Assembly (NCBI RefSeq): GCF_014648655.1
Contig: NZ_BMRN01000004.1
Location: forward strand, 310,001-374,000
Direction of reading: 5' to 3'
Length of the DNA stretch: 64,000 bases
DNA from: Streptomyces atratus
Lineage (GTDB): Bacteria; Actinomycetota; Actinomycetes; Streptomycetales; Streptomycetaceae
How positions within the stretch are numbered: the stretch's first letter is position 1; each line of letters opens with the position of its first letter. This document shows positions 42,051 through 51,446 of this stretch, one piece after another. The translations under genes and the position numbers were made by a program. The notes beneath the pieces were generated by a model. The model did no database searches, was not told the DNA's origin, and saw only the letters and a program-made list of their open reading frames with translations.

Positions 42051-45000
42051 TCAGGAAGGGGTCAGGCGGACCGTCAGGATCTGGAACGGCCGCAGCGACA
42101 GTACGAGACCGTGCTCATCGGTGTCCGCCCCGTGCAGCGGCCGTTCCAGCAGGTCGGTGATCCGGGCCTGCACGACGGGGAATCCGACCCGCAGCGTCGT
42201 GTCGGCGCGCCCGCCCGCCGACTCGTACAGCCGCACGATCACATCGCCGCTGCGGTCCTCGGCGAGCTTGACCGACTCCACAGTGACTGCCGGATGCCCG
42301 GTACTGATCAGTGGCGGCAGGACCGGCGCAACGGCCGCCCGCAACGGCAGATTGAGCGCCAGCCCCTCCCGTACCGCATCCGTGACCTCACCGCCCGGCG
42401 CCAGCGCGTACGTGAACCGATGCCTGCCGAGGTCGGTCTCCGGGTCCGGGCTGTGCGGGGCGCGCAGCAGCGTCAGCCGTACGGTCGTGCCCAGGCCCGA
42501 AGCGTGCGGGGTCCGGGTCACCTCGTGCCCGTACGTCGAGTCGTTGAGCAATGTGATGCCGTACCCAGGCTCGGCGACCCGCAGCCAGCGATGGGCGCAG
42601 ATCTCGAAACGGGCCGCGTCCCAGCCGGTGTTGTCGTGTGTCGGGCGGTGAATGTGCCCGAACTGGATCTCGGCCGTGGACCGTTCGGCGTGCACATCGA
42701 GCGGGAACGACACCTTGAGGACCTTCTCCGACTCCCGCCATTCCACCTCGGTGTCGATGTCGATCCGTCGGCTGCCGGCGGTCAGCCGGATCTCCTGCAC
42801 GACGCGCGACGCCCCGAACGACCGCATCACACGGACGGCGGCCCGCAACGGTCCCTCCTCGACCAGTTCGACGGAGTCGGCGTCGGTGAGATCGGTGCGG
42901 GTGCGGCGGTAGTGGCGGTCGATGTCCCACGCATCCCAGTGATTGGGATGATCCGGATGCAACTGGAGAAGGTTGGCCCGGTGACCGGGGGCGAGGACGT
43001 CCCGCCCCGCCCCGAGATCGCGGACGGCGGCGATCAGCCCGTCGCCGTCGACCACGACCCGCAGCAGCCCGTTGTCGAATGCGAAACCCTCGTCCGCCGA
43101 GCAGGTCACCGTGACCGCGTGCTCCGGAACCGCCGAGCCGTCCAGCAGACCCGCGCCCAGTGCGGGTGTCTCGGCCAGCACCGCCGTACGCCCCTCGCCC
43201 AGCGGCTGCACATGCGCACCCGAGGGCAGCACCGCGCTCGCCCCGGCATCCAGCTCGACCACCTGACTCCGTCGGTACGGCGATGAGTTGAGCGCCACGA
43301 GAGCCTTGGCCCCACCCAGCGCCGCCACCGCGTCCGCCACCAGATCGGCCAGCTGCTCCCGCACCCGTTCGTATGTCTCGTGGGCCTCCCGGTGCACCCA
43401 GGCGATCGACGAGCCCGGCAGGATGTCATGGAACTGATGCAACAGCACCGTCTTCCACAGCCGGTCCAGCGCCTCGTACGGATAGGGGTGGCCGGGAGTC
43501 CGCAGCGCCGCCGTGGTGGCCCACAACTCGGCCTCACGGAGCAGGTGCTCGCTGCGTCGGTTGCCCTGCTTGGTCTTGGCCTGGGTGGTGTACGTGGCCC
43601 GGTGCAGCTCCAGATACAGCTCACCGGACCAGACCGGTGCCTGTGACCCGTACTCCTCCTCGGCCGCCGCGAAGAACGCCGACGGCCTCTGGATCTCGAC
43701 CCTGGGCGAACCCTCCAGATCCCTGAGCCTGCGTGCCTTCTCCAGCATCTCGCGGGTCGGACCGCCCCCGCCGTCACCCCAGCCGAACGGGACGAGGGAG
43801 CGCGTCGCCAGGCCCTTCTCCGTGAAGTTCCTTTCCGCATGGGCCAGTTCGCGGCCATGGATCTGTGCGTTGTAGGTGTCCACGGGAGGGAAGTGAGTGA
43901 AGACCCTGGTCCCGTCGATGCCCTCCCACCAGAAGGTGTGATGTGGCATTTTATTGCTCTGATTCCAGGACAGCTTCTGCGTCAGGAACCATTTCACCCC
44001 TGCCAGTCGCGCCAGCTGCGGGAAGGCGGCCGTGCAGCCGAAGGAGTCCGGCAGCCAGATCTCCTCAGTCTCCACCCCCAGCTCCTGCTCGAAGAACCGC
44101 TTGCCGTGCACGATCTGCCGGGCAAGCGCCTCACCGCCCGGCATATTCGCATCGGACTCCACCCACATCGACCCCACGGGCGTCCACTGTCCGTCCGCCA
44201 CGGCCCGCTTGATCCGCTCCCAGATGTGCGGCTGATGCTCCTTCACCCAGGCGTACTGCTGGGCCTGCGACGCGGCGAAGACCAGCTCCGGATAGTCCTG
44301 GGCCAGCGCGGTGACATTGGCGAAGGTGCGCGAGGCCTTGCGTACCGTCTCGCGCAGCGGCCACAGCCACGCCGAGTCGATGTGCGCATGCCCGGCGGCC
44401 GAGATCCGGTGTGCGCTCGCCGACGCCGGCCGGGACAGCACCTCGGTGAGCCGGTCCCGGCCGGCTCGCGCCGTGCCCGCCACATCGTGCAGATCCAGCG
44501 CATCGAGCATGCACTCCAGCGCCCGCAGGATCTCGTGCCGCCGGGACCGGTCGACGGGCAGTTCCCGCATCAGCTCGGAGAGCACCTCGATGTCCAGAAC
44601 GAGATGCCAGACCTCCTCGTCCAGCACGGCGAGGTCCGCGGAGGCGAACCGGTAGAGGGGCCGGTCACCCGCCGTGAGTACGTCCCCGAGCGGCGTCGGC
44701 GCGAAGCCGTGCTCCAGAATCGCCGGGTTGGCCGCCGCCTCCAGGAGCAATGAGACCGGTTCACCGCCGGTGGCCCGGGACGCGACCGTCAGATGCCGAT
44801 TTCGCGGGTGGATGCCCTTGAGCGGAACGCCCGCGGTGTCGTACAGCATCCCCTCGGCCTGGAATCCGGGCCCCTGACCGGAGAAGCCGGGGTCGACGAC
44901 CACTTCGACGCGCCGCCCCGCCCAGTCCTCGGGCACCGCCCCCTCCAGCCGGAACCAGCTGGTGGACCACGGTTTCCCCCACTCCGTACCTGCAGTGAAC

Positions 45001-45164
45001 GGCTCGTAGGTTCCCTCCAGTACCTCGGCCACCGGTACGGGTTCGCCGGGGATGTGCCGGACGGAGAGGGCGAGCGGGTTCCGGGCCGGGTACTGGGCCG
45101 GGCGGATGAACTGGTGCAGGGCCCTTTCGAGGCGGTCCTCCACCAATGTGCGGTCGTCGTGCAT
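42051..45164 (-). CDS. GH38 alpha-mannosidase
   Basis: 1,037 aa, no signal peptide, so cytoplasmic. The catalytic domain shows zinc ligands in AAGHAHIDSAWLWPLRET and the nucleophile Asp in WVESDANMPGGEALARQ; IWLPDSFGCTAAFPQLARLA and LHQFHDILPGSSIAWVHREA are further GH38 hallmarks. The second half is the long beta-sandwich. Trims alpha-mannosides from imported oligosaccharides. ATG 45164 with GAGGAG 5 nt before it. It is divergent from the hydroxyproline dehydrogenase operon, sharing a 154-bp gap that contains an ATGTGACAT site. Confidence 0.9.
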   Translation of the reverse strand: MHDDRTLVEDRLERALHQFIRPAQYPARNPLALSVRHIPGEPVPVAEVLEGTYEPFTAGTEWGKPWSTSWFRLEGAVPEDWAGRRVEVVVDPGFSGQGPGFQAEGMLYDTAGVPLKGIHPRNRHLTVASRATGGEPVSLLLEAAANPAILEHGFAPTPLGDVLTAGDRPLYRFASADLAVLDEEVWHLVLDIEVLSELMRELPVDRSRRHEILRALECMLDALDLHDVAGTARAGRDRLTEVLSRPASASAHRISAAGHAHIDSAWLWPLRETVRKASRTFANVTALAQDYPELVFAASQAQQYAWVKEHQPHIWERIKRAVADGQWTPVGSMWVESDANMPGGEALARQIVHGKRFFEQELGVETEEIWLPDSFGCTAAFPQLARLAGVKWFLTQKLSWNQSNKMPHHTFWWEGIDGTRVFTHFPPVDTYNAQIHGRELAHAERNFTEKGLATRSLVPFGWGDGGGGPTREMLEKARRLRDLEGSPRVEIQRPSAFFAAAEEEYGSQAPVWSGELYLELHRATYTTQAKTKQGNRRSEHLLREAELWATTAALRTPGHPYPYEALDRLWKTVLLHQFHDILPGSSIAWVHREAHETYERVREQLADLVADAVAALGGAKALVALNSSPYRRSQVVELDAGASAVLPSGAHVQPLGEGRTAVLAETPALGAGLLDGSAVPEHAVTVTCSADEGFAFDNGLLRVVVDGDGLIAAVRDLGAGRDVLAPGHRANLLQLHPDHPNHWDAWDIDRHYRRTRTDLTDADSVELVEEGPLRAAVRVMRSFGASRVVQEIRLTAGSRRIDIDTEVEWRESEKVLKVSFPLDVHAERSTAEIQFGHIHRPTHDNTGWDAARFEICAHRWLRVAEPGYGITLLNDSTYGHEVTRTPHASGLGTTVRLTLLRAPHSPDPETDLGRHRFTYALAPGGEVTDAVREGLALNLPLRAAVAPVLPPLISTGHPAVTVESVKLAEDRSGDVIVRLYESAGGRADTTLRVGFPVVQARITDLLERPLHGADTDEHGLVLSLRPFQILTVRLTPS

Positions 45165-45300
45165 CACGGCTCCTCGGGTCGGCGCCTGCGGTGTTCATGG
45201 CTCCACTTCCCCGGCGGCGGAACCGGCACCCCTGCGAGCGGCGCGACGGGGTGATGGTTGATCAACTGGCCCTGCACGCACCCTTGGCGGCATCAAAACA

Positions 45301-45318
45301 ATGTGACATATTACTGTC
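45301..45318 (+). promoter_or_regulatory. operator a and leaderless promoter of the dehydrogenase operon
   Basis: A perfect ATGTGACAT dyad (45301-45309) overlaps a -10-like CATATT (45307-45312) that ends 6 nt before GTG 45319. A repressor bound here would cover the -10 of a leaderless transcript. Confidence 0.5.
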
Positions 45319-46485
45319 GTGTTCATGAGACAGCCCCTGGATGTCGTCATCGTCGGGGCCGGAGTGGTCGGTGCCGCCTGCGCCTACTACGCCTCCCGGT
45401 CCGGACTGTCCGTAGCCGTCGTCGACCGAGGTTCGGTCGCCGGAGGCACCACCGGAGCCGGGGAGGGCAACCTCCTGGTCTCCGACAAATTGCCAGGCCC
45501 CGAACTGGAACTGGCTCTGCTCTCGGCCTCCTTGTGGCGCGAACTGTCGGAAGAACTTTCTTCGGACATCGAGTACGAGATCAAGGGTGGTCTGGTCGTG
45601 GCGGCGTCCGAGGAATCCCTGACCACCCTGTCCACGACGGCCGCCACCCAGCGGGGAGCCGGAGTCGAGGCGTACCACGTCACATCCGACCGGCTCCGCG
45701 ATGCCGAGCCTCACCTCGCACCGCACCTCGCCGGAGGCTGCCATTACCCGCAAGACGCTCAGGTTCAACCAGCCCTGGCGGCAGCCGAGTTGTTACGGGA
45801 AGCCGGCCGCTCCGGAGCACGACTGTGCCCGGGGGAGGAAGTCGTCGGGATACTCAGGCACCGGGATGGCGCGGTACGCGGGGTGCGCACCGCACGGAGT
45901 GAACTGCGCGCCCCGGTGGTCGTCAACGCGGCGGGCACCTGGGGCGGCGACCTGGCCGCAATGGCCGGGGTGGACCTGCCGGTCCTGCCGCGCAGGGGGT
46001 TCGTGCTCGTCACCGAGCCGTTGCCGCGGCTGATCCGGCACAAGGTCTACGCGGCGGAGTACGTGTCCGATGTGTCGAGCGGGTCCGCGGCGCTGCAGAC
46101 CTCGCCCGTGGTGGAGGGAACCCCTTCGGGCCCGGTGCTGATCGGGGCCAGCCGCGAACGGGTCGGCTTCGACCGGACGTTGTCGGTTCCGGCGATCGCC
46201 CGGCTGGCCGCCCAGGCCGCCGCTCTCTTCCCCGTATTGGCGGATGTGCGGGTGATGCGCGCCTACCACGGGTTCCGCCCCTACCTGCCCGATCACCTGC
46301 CGGCGATCGGCCCGGACCCCCGGGTGCCAGGCCTCTTCCACGCCTGCGGCCACGAAGGGGCCGGGATCGGGCTGGCCCCCGCGACCGGGCTGCTGATCGC
46401 CGACGCGATCGCCGGGCGGCAGCCGGTACTCGATCCCGGACCGTTCGCCCCGGACCGGTTCGATACCACGTGCCATGTCACATGA
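45319..46485 (+). CDS. lhpB: D-hydroxyproline dehydrogenase, FAD (beta, LhpB-like) subunit
   Basis: 388-aa FAD-dependent amine oxidase of the DAO/glycine-oxidase type: VVIVGAGVVGAACAYYASRS at the N-terminus, GGTTGAGEGNLLVSDK, VVNAAGTWGGDLAAMAG mid-protein and HACGHEGAGIGLAPATG at the C-terminal FAD site. Together with the next two genes it reproduces the LhpB-F-E set of the pseudomonad D-hydroxyproline dehydrogenase, which oxidises cis-4-hydroxy-D-proline to pyrroline-4-hydroxy-2-carboxylate. GTG 45319 fits the leaderless promoter; ATG 45325 is the alternative. Confidence 0.75.
   Translation: MFMRQPLDVVIVGAGVVGAACAYYASRSGLSVAVVDRGSVAGGTTGAGEGNLLVSDKLPGPELELALLSASLWRELSEELSSDIEYEIKGGLVVAASEESLTTLSTTAATQRGAGVEAYHVTSDRLRDAEPHLAPHLAGGCHYPQDAQVQPALAAAELLREAGRSGARLCPGEEVVGILRHRDGAVRGVRTARSELRAPVVVNAAGTWGGDLAAMAGVDLPVLPRRGFVLVTEPLPRLIRHKVYAAEYVSDVSSGSAALQTSPVVEGTPSGPVLIGASRERVGFDRTLSVPAIARLAAQAAALFPVLADVRVMRAYHGFRPYLPDHLPAIGPDPRVPGLFHACGHEGAGIGLAPATGLLIADAIAGRQPVLDPGPFAPDRFDTTCHVT
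46475..46483. promoter_or_regulatory. operator-like site f
   Basis: A perfect ATGTCACAT dyad sits at the 3' end of lhpB, 40 bp before the 2Fe-2S subunit start. It is inside coding sequence, so it may be an internal site or chance. Confidence 0.3.
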
Positions 46486-46522
46486 CTGCGAAGGGGGCTC
46501 GCGTGCCCCGGGAGAGGACCCT

Positions 46523-46849
46523 GTGAGACGTACCCATGCGCGTACCCCGGCCGAGCTCGTCGCGGCGCGGCCCGAACCGGAATTCCAGCTGACCTTCGAC
46601 GGGCGCCCGATTCGTGGACTGCCGGGGCAGAGCATCGCCGCCACCCTCTGGTCGGCGGGCATCCTGACCTGGCGCACCACTCGGGTCCACGGCCGGCCGC
46701 GTGGAGCCTTCTGCGGCATCGGCGCCTGCTACGACTGTCTGGCCACGGTCAACGGCCGTCCGAACCAGCGTGCATGCCTGCTTCCCGCCCGCCCCGGCGA
46801 CGCCATCACCACACAGGAGGGTGACGGGTATGCCGCACTCGACAGATGA
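46523..46849 (+). CDS. lhpF: D-hydroxyproline dehydrogenase, 2Fe-2S (gamma, LhpF-like) subunit
   Basis: 108 aa, a ferredoxin-like [2Fe-2S] protein: FQLTFDGRPIRGLPGQSIAA then AFCGIGACYDCLATVNGRPN and RACL place four Cys in the plant-type order. It would pass electrons between the two flavin subunits. I choose GTG 46523 with GGGAGAGGA upstream over ATG 46475, which overlaps the end of lhpB. The 3' end overlaps the next gene by 20 nt, so the subunits are translationally coupled. Confidence 0.75.
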   Translation: MRRTHARTPAELVAARPEPEFQLTFDGRPIRGLPGQSIAATLWSAGILTWRTTRVHGRPRGAFCGIGACYDCLATVNGRPNQRACLLPARPGDAITTQEGDGYAALDR

Positions 46850-48308
46850 ACGCCGCCCCCGGGACGCGGACTGCGCCGGACTCGCCGTGGTGGGCGCGGG
46901 ACCGGCCGGCCTGGCCGCCGCCGTCACCGCGGCCGATCACGGGCTCGACGTGGTTCTGCTGGACTCGGCCGTCACGCCCGGTGGGCAGTACTACCGAAGC
47001 CCACCCGGCGGGCTCGGCGCGACCCGGCCCGGCGCCCTCCACCATGGCTGGCCCGTCTTCGCGGAACTCTCCGCACGACTTGCCGCGCACCGCGACTCGG
47101 GCGCGATCCGCCATCTCCCCAACCATCAGGTGTGGACGGTCGAACGAGCCGGTGACGGCGACTGGATCCTGCACGCCGTCACCGGAGCCGAAGGGGATCA
47201 ACGTTCCGCTGTCCGGGCCCGCCGACTGCTGCTGGCGACGGGTGCCCATGAACGTCAACTCCCCTTCCCCGGCTGGACGCTTCCGGGTGTGGTGAGCGCG
47301 GCCGGCGCCCAGGCCATGCTCAAGTCCGGCCTGGTGCTGCCCGGCCGCCGGATCGTGGTCGCGGGGAGCGGCCCGCTTCTGCAGGCCGTCGCCCTTTCGC
47401 TGACGCGCGCCGGTGCGAGCGTTCCCGCACTCATCGAAGCGTCCGGATACGGGGCGTACGCGCGCGCTCCCCAGGTGCTGGCCGCCAACCCCGGCAAGAT
47501 GGCGGAAGGGGTCCGGCACGGGGCGGCACTGACCGGCGCCGGAGTCCGAATGCTGACTCGCCGGGCGGTGACCGACGTGCACGGCGACGACCGGGTGGAG
47601 GCGGTGACCGTCAGCCGGGTGGACCGCCGGTGGCGCCCCGTGCCGGGGACCGGCCGCGAGATCGCCTGCGATGCGCTCGCTGTCGGACACGGGCTCGCTC
47701 CTCAGCTGGAACTCGCCGTGGCGGCGGGCTGCGGTACGCGCGCGTGCGCGGACGGCACGCATGCGGTCACCCTCGACCAGCAGCTCAGGACCACCGTGCC
47801 GGGGGTCTGGGCGGCGGGAGAGGCCGGCGGCATCGGAGGCGTCGAACTTGCCCTCTGCGAAGGCGAGTTGGCAGCGCTATCGGTTATTCGCGAGATGCGG
47901 GGCGGCGTGCAGCGGGCAGCGGCGCGCAGAGCAGTCGCTCTGCTTCGCTCCCGACGTCGTCTGCGGGCCTTTTCCACGTTGATGGGTGCCGTGCACCGGC
48001 CGGGGGCGGGGTGGAGCGAATGGCTGACCGGCGACACGGAGGTCTGCCGTTGCGAAGAAGTCACCGCGGGCCGGATCCGTACCGCGTGCGAGGAGTTCGG
48101 AGCCGGTGACACCAGGACCGTCAAACTGCTCACCCGGGCCGGAATGGGGTGGTGTCAGGGCCGGACCTGCGGATTCGCCGTCCGCGAACTGGCCGACGCG
48201 CACGGCAGCGGACGCGGCGCCGGTGAAGAGCCGGACGGCCCCGACCGGCGCCCGCTGGCCTGCCCGGTGAGGCTGTCCACGCTCGCCGACCTGGCCGAAC
48301 CCGCATAG
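46830..48308 (+). CDS. lhpE: D-hydroxyproline dehydrogenase, FAD/BFD (alpha, LhpE-like) subunit
   Basis: 492 aa. Pyridine-nucleotide-type flavoprotein (VVGAGPAGLAAAVTAADHGL, ATGAHERQLPFPGWTLPGV, RIVVAGSGPLLQAVALSLT, PGVWAAGEAGGIGG) with a C-terminal BFD-like [2Fe-2S] module (CRCEEVTAGRI and GMGWCQGRTCG, four Cys). This is the alpha-subunit layout of heteromeric opine/hydroxyproline dehydrogenases. AGGAGGGTGACGGGT precedes ATG 46830. The last 40 residues are a Pro-rich tail. Confidence 0.78.
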   Translation: MPHSTDERRPRDADCAGLAVVGAGPAGLAAAVTAADHGLDVVLLDSAVTPGGQYYRSPPGGLGATRPGALHHGWPVFAELSARLAAHRDSGAIRHLPNHQVWTVERAGDGDWILHAVTGAEGDQRSAVRARRLLLATGAHERQLPFPGWTLPGVVSAAGAQAMLKSGLVLPGRRIVVAGSGPLLQAVALSLTRAGASVPALIEASGYGAYARAPQVLAANPGKMAEGVRHGAALTGAGVRMLTRRAVTDVHGDDRVEAVTVSRVDRRWRPVPGTGREIACDALAVGHGLAPQLELAVAAGCGTRACADGTHAVTLDQQLRTTVPGVWAAGEAGGIGGVELALCEGELAALSVIREMRGGVQRAAARRAVALLRSRRRLRAFSTLMGAVHRPGAGWSEWLTGDTEVCRCEEVTAGRIRTACEEFGAGDTRTVKLLTRAGMGWCQGRTCGFAVRELADAHGSGRGAGEEPDGPDRRPLACPVRLSTLADLAEPA

Positions 48309-48390
48309 ACCCGCAGCCGCCCCCCGACACGCCTCGGTCGCGCCTCGGCACTGCGCGCCGCCAGAGACTGCCCGTATTTCCGTTGAACCA

Positions 48391-48403
48391 TGACATGTCA
48401 CAC
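48391..48403. promoter_or_regulatory. operator b upstream of the deaminase gene
   Basis: A perfect 10-bp palindrome TGACATGTCA (48391-48400) overlaps ATGTCACAC (48395-48403), one mismatch from the dyad, 17 bp before the start codon. Confidence 0.5.
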
Positions 48404-48419
48404 CTCTCAAGGAGCCACG

Positions 48420-49328
48420 ATGCAGACGAACAACCACCCGCGCACCCGCCCCTGGCACGGGGTCATGGTCGCCACCCCGCTCACATTGCGCGACGACTGC
48501 ACGATCGACTACGACGCATATGCCACGCATGTCCGACAGCTCATCGAGGCGGGTTGCGACGGTGTGGTGCCCAACGGGTCACTGGGGGAGTACCAGACCC
48601 TGACCGACAGCGAACGCGAGCAGATGGTCCGGGTCGCCGTCGAGGCGGCAGGCGACGGCAGCCGCGTCATGCCGGGCGTCTCCGCCTACGGCAGCGCGGA
48701 GTCGCGGCGCTGGGCGGAACAGGCCGCAGAGGCGGGCGCCGGTTCGGTGCTGCTCCTGCCGCCCATCGGATACCGCTGCGAGGACGCGGCGGTCCGAGCC
48801 CACTACGCCGCTGTGGCCGAAGTCGGGGTTCCGGTCGTCGCGTACAACAATCCGTACGACACCAAGGTGGATCTGACACCGAGCCTGCTCGCCGCTCTCC
48901 ACCAGGAGGGCAGCATCGTGGCGGTCAAGGAGTTCAGCGGCGATGTCCGACGGGCCTACGAGATCGCCGAACAGGCGCCCGGCCTCGACGTGCTCGTGGG
49001 CGCCGACGACGTACTGCTGGAACTGGCACTCGCCGGGGCCGTCGGCTGGATCGCCGGCTGTCCGAACATGTTGCCGTCCTGCTGTGTCGAGCTGTACCAA
49101 GCCGCTGTGACGGGTGACATGGCAACTGCCCTGCCGCTGTACCGCGAGCTGCATCCCCTGCTGCGGTGGGACTCGAAGCCGGAGTTCGTCCAGGCCATCA
49201 AGGCATCCATGGACGTTGTCGGTCGCCACGGCGGCCGTACCCGTCCGCCACGTCTTCCCCTGCCCGCCGACGACGAGGCCGCCGTACGTGCCGCGACGGA
49301 GAAGGCACTGGCCGGGGGCCTCGGCTGA
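48420..49328 (+). CDS. lhpC: DapA-family lyase, probable pyrroline-4-hydroxy-2-carboxylate deaminase
   Basis: 302-aa TIM-barrel aldolase/lyase: GVMVATPLTLRDDCTIDYDA, DGVVPNGSLGEYQTLTDSER (GxxGE substrate loop), VVAYNNPYDTKVDLTP with the Tyr, and the Schiff-base Lys in VAVKEFSGDVRR (about residue 169). In hydroxyproline catabolism this family deaminates and dehydrates the product of the dehydrogenase to alpha-ketoglutarate semialdehyde. ATG 48420 follows AAGGAGCC. Specificity is inferred from the flanking epimerase and dehydrogenase genes. Confidence 0.78.
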   Translation: MQTNNHPRTRPWHGVMVATPLTLRDDCTIDYDAYATHVRQLIEAGCDGVVPNGSLGEYQTLTDSEREQMVRVAVEAAGDGSRVMPGVSAYGSAESRRWAEQAAEAGAGSVLLLPPIGYRCEDAAVRAHYAAVAEVGVPVVAYNNPYDTKVDLTPSLLAALHQEGSIVAVKEFSGDVRRAYEIAEQAPGLDVLVGADDVLLELALAGAVGWIAGCPNMLPSCCVELYQAAVTGDMATALPLYRELHPLLRWDSKPEFVQAIKASMDVVGRHGGRTRPPRLPLPADDEAAVRAATEKALAGGLG

Positions 49329-49415
49329 GCGCGGTCCGGCCGTTGTACATGGCCAGCGCCCGACCCAGCCCGTTCTTAGTGTTCTTCGTGACGAACTGAC
49401 GAACCAGGGGGAGCC

Positions 49416-50417
49416 TTGCAGACACGTCACATTTTCCATGCGGTCGACTCACACACCGAGGGCATGCCCACCCGCGTCATCACCGGCGGCATCGGCACCA
49501 TCCCCGGTGCCACGATGGCCGAACGGCGCAGGTACTTCCAGGAGCACCGGGACGCCGTGCGCACACTGCTCATGTACGAACCGCGCGGCCACGCCGCCAT
49601 GAGCGGTGCGATCCTCCAACCGCCCACCCGGCCCGACGCGGACTTCGGCGTCCTCTATATAGAGGTTTCCGGGTGTCTGCCGATGTGCGGGCACGGCACC
49701 ATCGGGGTCGCGACCGTTCTGGTGGAGACCGGCATGGTCGAGGTCACCGAACCCGTCACCACCGTACGGCTGGACACCCCGGCCGGACTCGTCAGCGTCG
49801 ACGTCCGGGTGAGGGACGGCGCGGCCGCAGCTGTCACCCTGACCATGGTTCCCGCGTTCAGCGTCGCACTCGACCGGACGGTGGACGTACCCGGCTACGG
49901 ACCGGTCCGCTACGACCTCGCCTACGGCGGAAACTTCTACGCGATGGTGCAACTGTCCGACCTCGGGCTGCCCTTCGACCGGGCGCGCAAGGACGACATC
50001 CTGGCGGCCGGACTCGCCCTGAAGGACGCGGTCAACGCCGCTGACCGGCCCGTTCACCCAGAAGACCCCGACATCCACGGCCTCAAGCACGTGCAGTTCA
50101 TCGCACCCGGTTCCGATTCCCGCCACTCCCGACATGCGATGGCCATCCACCCCGGCTGGTTCGACCGGTCGCCCTGCGGAACCGGCACCTCGGCACGCAT
50201 GGCCCAACTGCACGCACGCGGTGAACTTCCCCTGGACACCGACTTCGTGAACGAGTCCTTCATCGGAACGTCGTTCACCGGGCGTCTCATCGAGAAGACC
50301 ACCGTGGGCGGGCTGCCCGCCGTCGTCCCGACCATCACGGGCCGTGCCTGGATCACCGGTACCGCACAATTCTTCCTGAACCCGTCCGACCCCTTCCCCG
50401 AAGGATTCCTGCTGTGA
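49416..50417 (+). CDS. lhpA: 4-hydroxyproline 2-epimerase (proline racemase family)
   Basis: 333 aa. Both catalytic positions are Cys: PMCGHGTIGVA (about residue 90) and RSPCGTGTSARMA (about residue 253). That marks a racemase/epimerase; the related trans-3-hydroxyproline dehydratases have Thr in place of the second. It would convert trans-4-hydroxy-L-proline to the D-epimer for the dehydrogenase. TTG 49416 with AGGGGGAG just upstream. It overlaps the next gene by 4 nt (GTGA). Proline itself cannot be excluded as a substrate. Confidence 0.85.
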   Translation: MQTRHIFHAVDSHTEGMPTRVITGGIGTIPGATMAERRRYFQEHRDAVRTLLMYEPRGHAAMSGAILQPPTRPDADFGVLYIEVSGCLPMCGHGTIGVATVLVETGMVEVTEPVTTVRLDTPAGLVSVDVRVRDGAAAAVTLTMVPAFSVALDRTVDVPGYGPVRYDLAYGGNFYAMVQLSDLGLPFDRARKDDILAAGLALKDAVNAADRPVHPEDPDIHGLKHVQFIAPGSDSRHSRHAMAIHPGWFDRSPCGTGTSARMAQLHARGELPLDTDFVNESFIGTSFTGRLIEKTTVGGLPAVVPTITGRAWITGTAQFFLNPSDPFPEGFLL

Positions 50418-51358
50418 ACCTGCCCCTGCTCGGCGCCGACGACATCGAGGTCCTGGGACCGACCGGAGCCCTGGACGCCCTGGAGGCGGCGCTGAGCGGG
50501 GGACTCGATCCGGAGACCTCCCCGGCCCGGCACCATGTCACAGTGCCCGGCGGGGAACTTCTGATCATGCCTGCCACCACCCAGCGGGTGACCGGAGTGA
50601 AGATCGCCGGAGTCGCCCCCGGCAACCCGGCACGCGACCTGCCCCGGATCACCGGAAGCTATCTGCTGCTCGACGGCCCCACTCTGCTGCCGCTCGCCCT
50701 GCTCGACGGGGCCGCGCTCACCACGTTGCGCACACCGGCCGTGTCCGCACTGGCGATCCGCCACCTCACCGGGCCCGTCCTGCGTCATCTGGTGCTCTTC
50801 GGAACCGGCCCCCAGGCGTACGGACACCTTGCCGCGGTGCTCGCGGAACGGCACGTCGAACGCGTCACCGTGATCGGCCGTACCCCGCGCCGGGTCACCG
50901 CACTGGTCGAGCATGCCCGTCAACTCGGCGTGGACGCCCGTGCGGGCGCGGCGCACGGGACCGAGGAGGTCGCCACGGCGGATCTGGTGCTCTGCTGCAC
51001 CACGTCCGCAACCCCGCTGTTCGACGGCGCCCTGGTACCGGACGGGGCGACGGTCGTCGCGGTCGGTTCGCACACCCCGGATGCCCGGGAGGTGGACACC
51101 ACGCTGGTGTCACGCTCCACCGTGTTCGTCGAATCGAGGGTGGCAGCCCTGTCGGAGGCGGGCGATCTGCTGATCCCGATGGCGGAAGGAGCCTTCGGAG
51201 CCGAGGACATCGCCGGCAACCTCGCCGACCTGGTGACCGGTCGGATCCCCGGTGAGAAGCCGGTTGCCTTCGAGCGCCCCCGGTTCTTCAAGAGCGTCGG
51301 AATGGGCTGGGAAGACCTCGCGGTCGCCGCGGCGGTGCACCGGAAGTCGGCGCCCTGA
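50414..51358 (+). CDS. ornithine cyclodeaminase/mu-crystallin family, probable pyrroline-2-carboxylate reductase
   Basis: 314 aa. Substrate half GVKIAGVAPGNPARDLPRIT; Rossmann half LVLFGTGPQAYGHLAAVLAE and VVAVGSHTPDAREVDTTLV, as in the OCD family. In hydroxyproline clusters this family reduces delta-1-pyrroline-2-carboxylate, formed from trans-3-hydroxyproline or by side oxidation of proline, to L-proline. The GTG start overlaps the epimerase stop, so the two are co-translated. True ornithine cyclodeaminase is less likely in this setting. Confidence 0.78.
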   Translation: MNLPLLGADDIEVLGPTGALDALEAALSGGLDPETSPARHHVTVPGGELLIMPATTQRVTGVKIAGVAPGNPARDLPRITGSYLLLDGPTLLPLALLDGAALTTLRTPAVSALAIRHLTGPVLRHLVLFGTGPQAYGHLAAVLAERHVERVTVIGRTPRRVTALVEHARQLGVDARAGAAHGTEEVATADLVLCCTTSATPLFDGALVPDGATVVAVGSHTPDAREVDTTLVSRSTVFVESRVAALSEAGDLLIPMAEGAFGAEDIAGNLADLVTGRIPGEKPVAFERPRFFKSVGMGWEDLAVAAAVHRKSAP

Positions 51359-51399
51359 CCGAGTTGTCCACAGGCCAGGAGCGACGGGCCCGAGCGGAA

Positions 51400-51408
51400 A
51401 CGTGACAT
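51400..51408. promoter_or_regulatory. operator c upstream of the GntR gene
   Basis: ACGTGACAT, one mismatch from the dyad, 39 bp before the regulator start and followed by TTGTATTCT with -10-like character. Suggests autoregulation. Confidence 0.4.
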
Positions 51409-51446
51409 TGTATTCTGAGGGCCCGCACGGCGTTGGAGGAACAAAC

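Noticed and set aside
49424..49432. ACGTCACAT at codons 3-5 of the epimerase gene
   Set aside because: Near the start but encodes conserved-looking R-H-I residues. Kept as a possible weak site, not listed.
50534..50542. ATGTCACAG inside the OCD gene
   Set aside because: One mismatch from the module dyad but deep in coding sequence, and not near a start codon of another gene.
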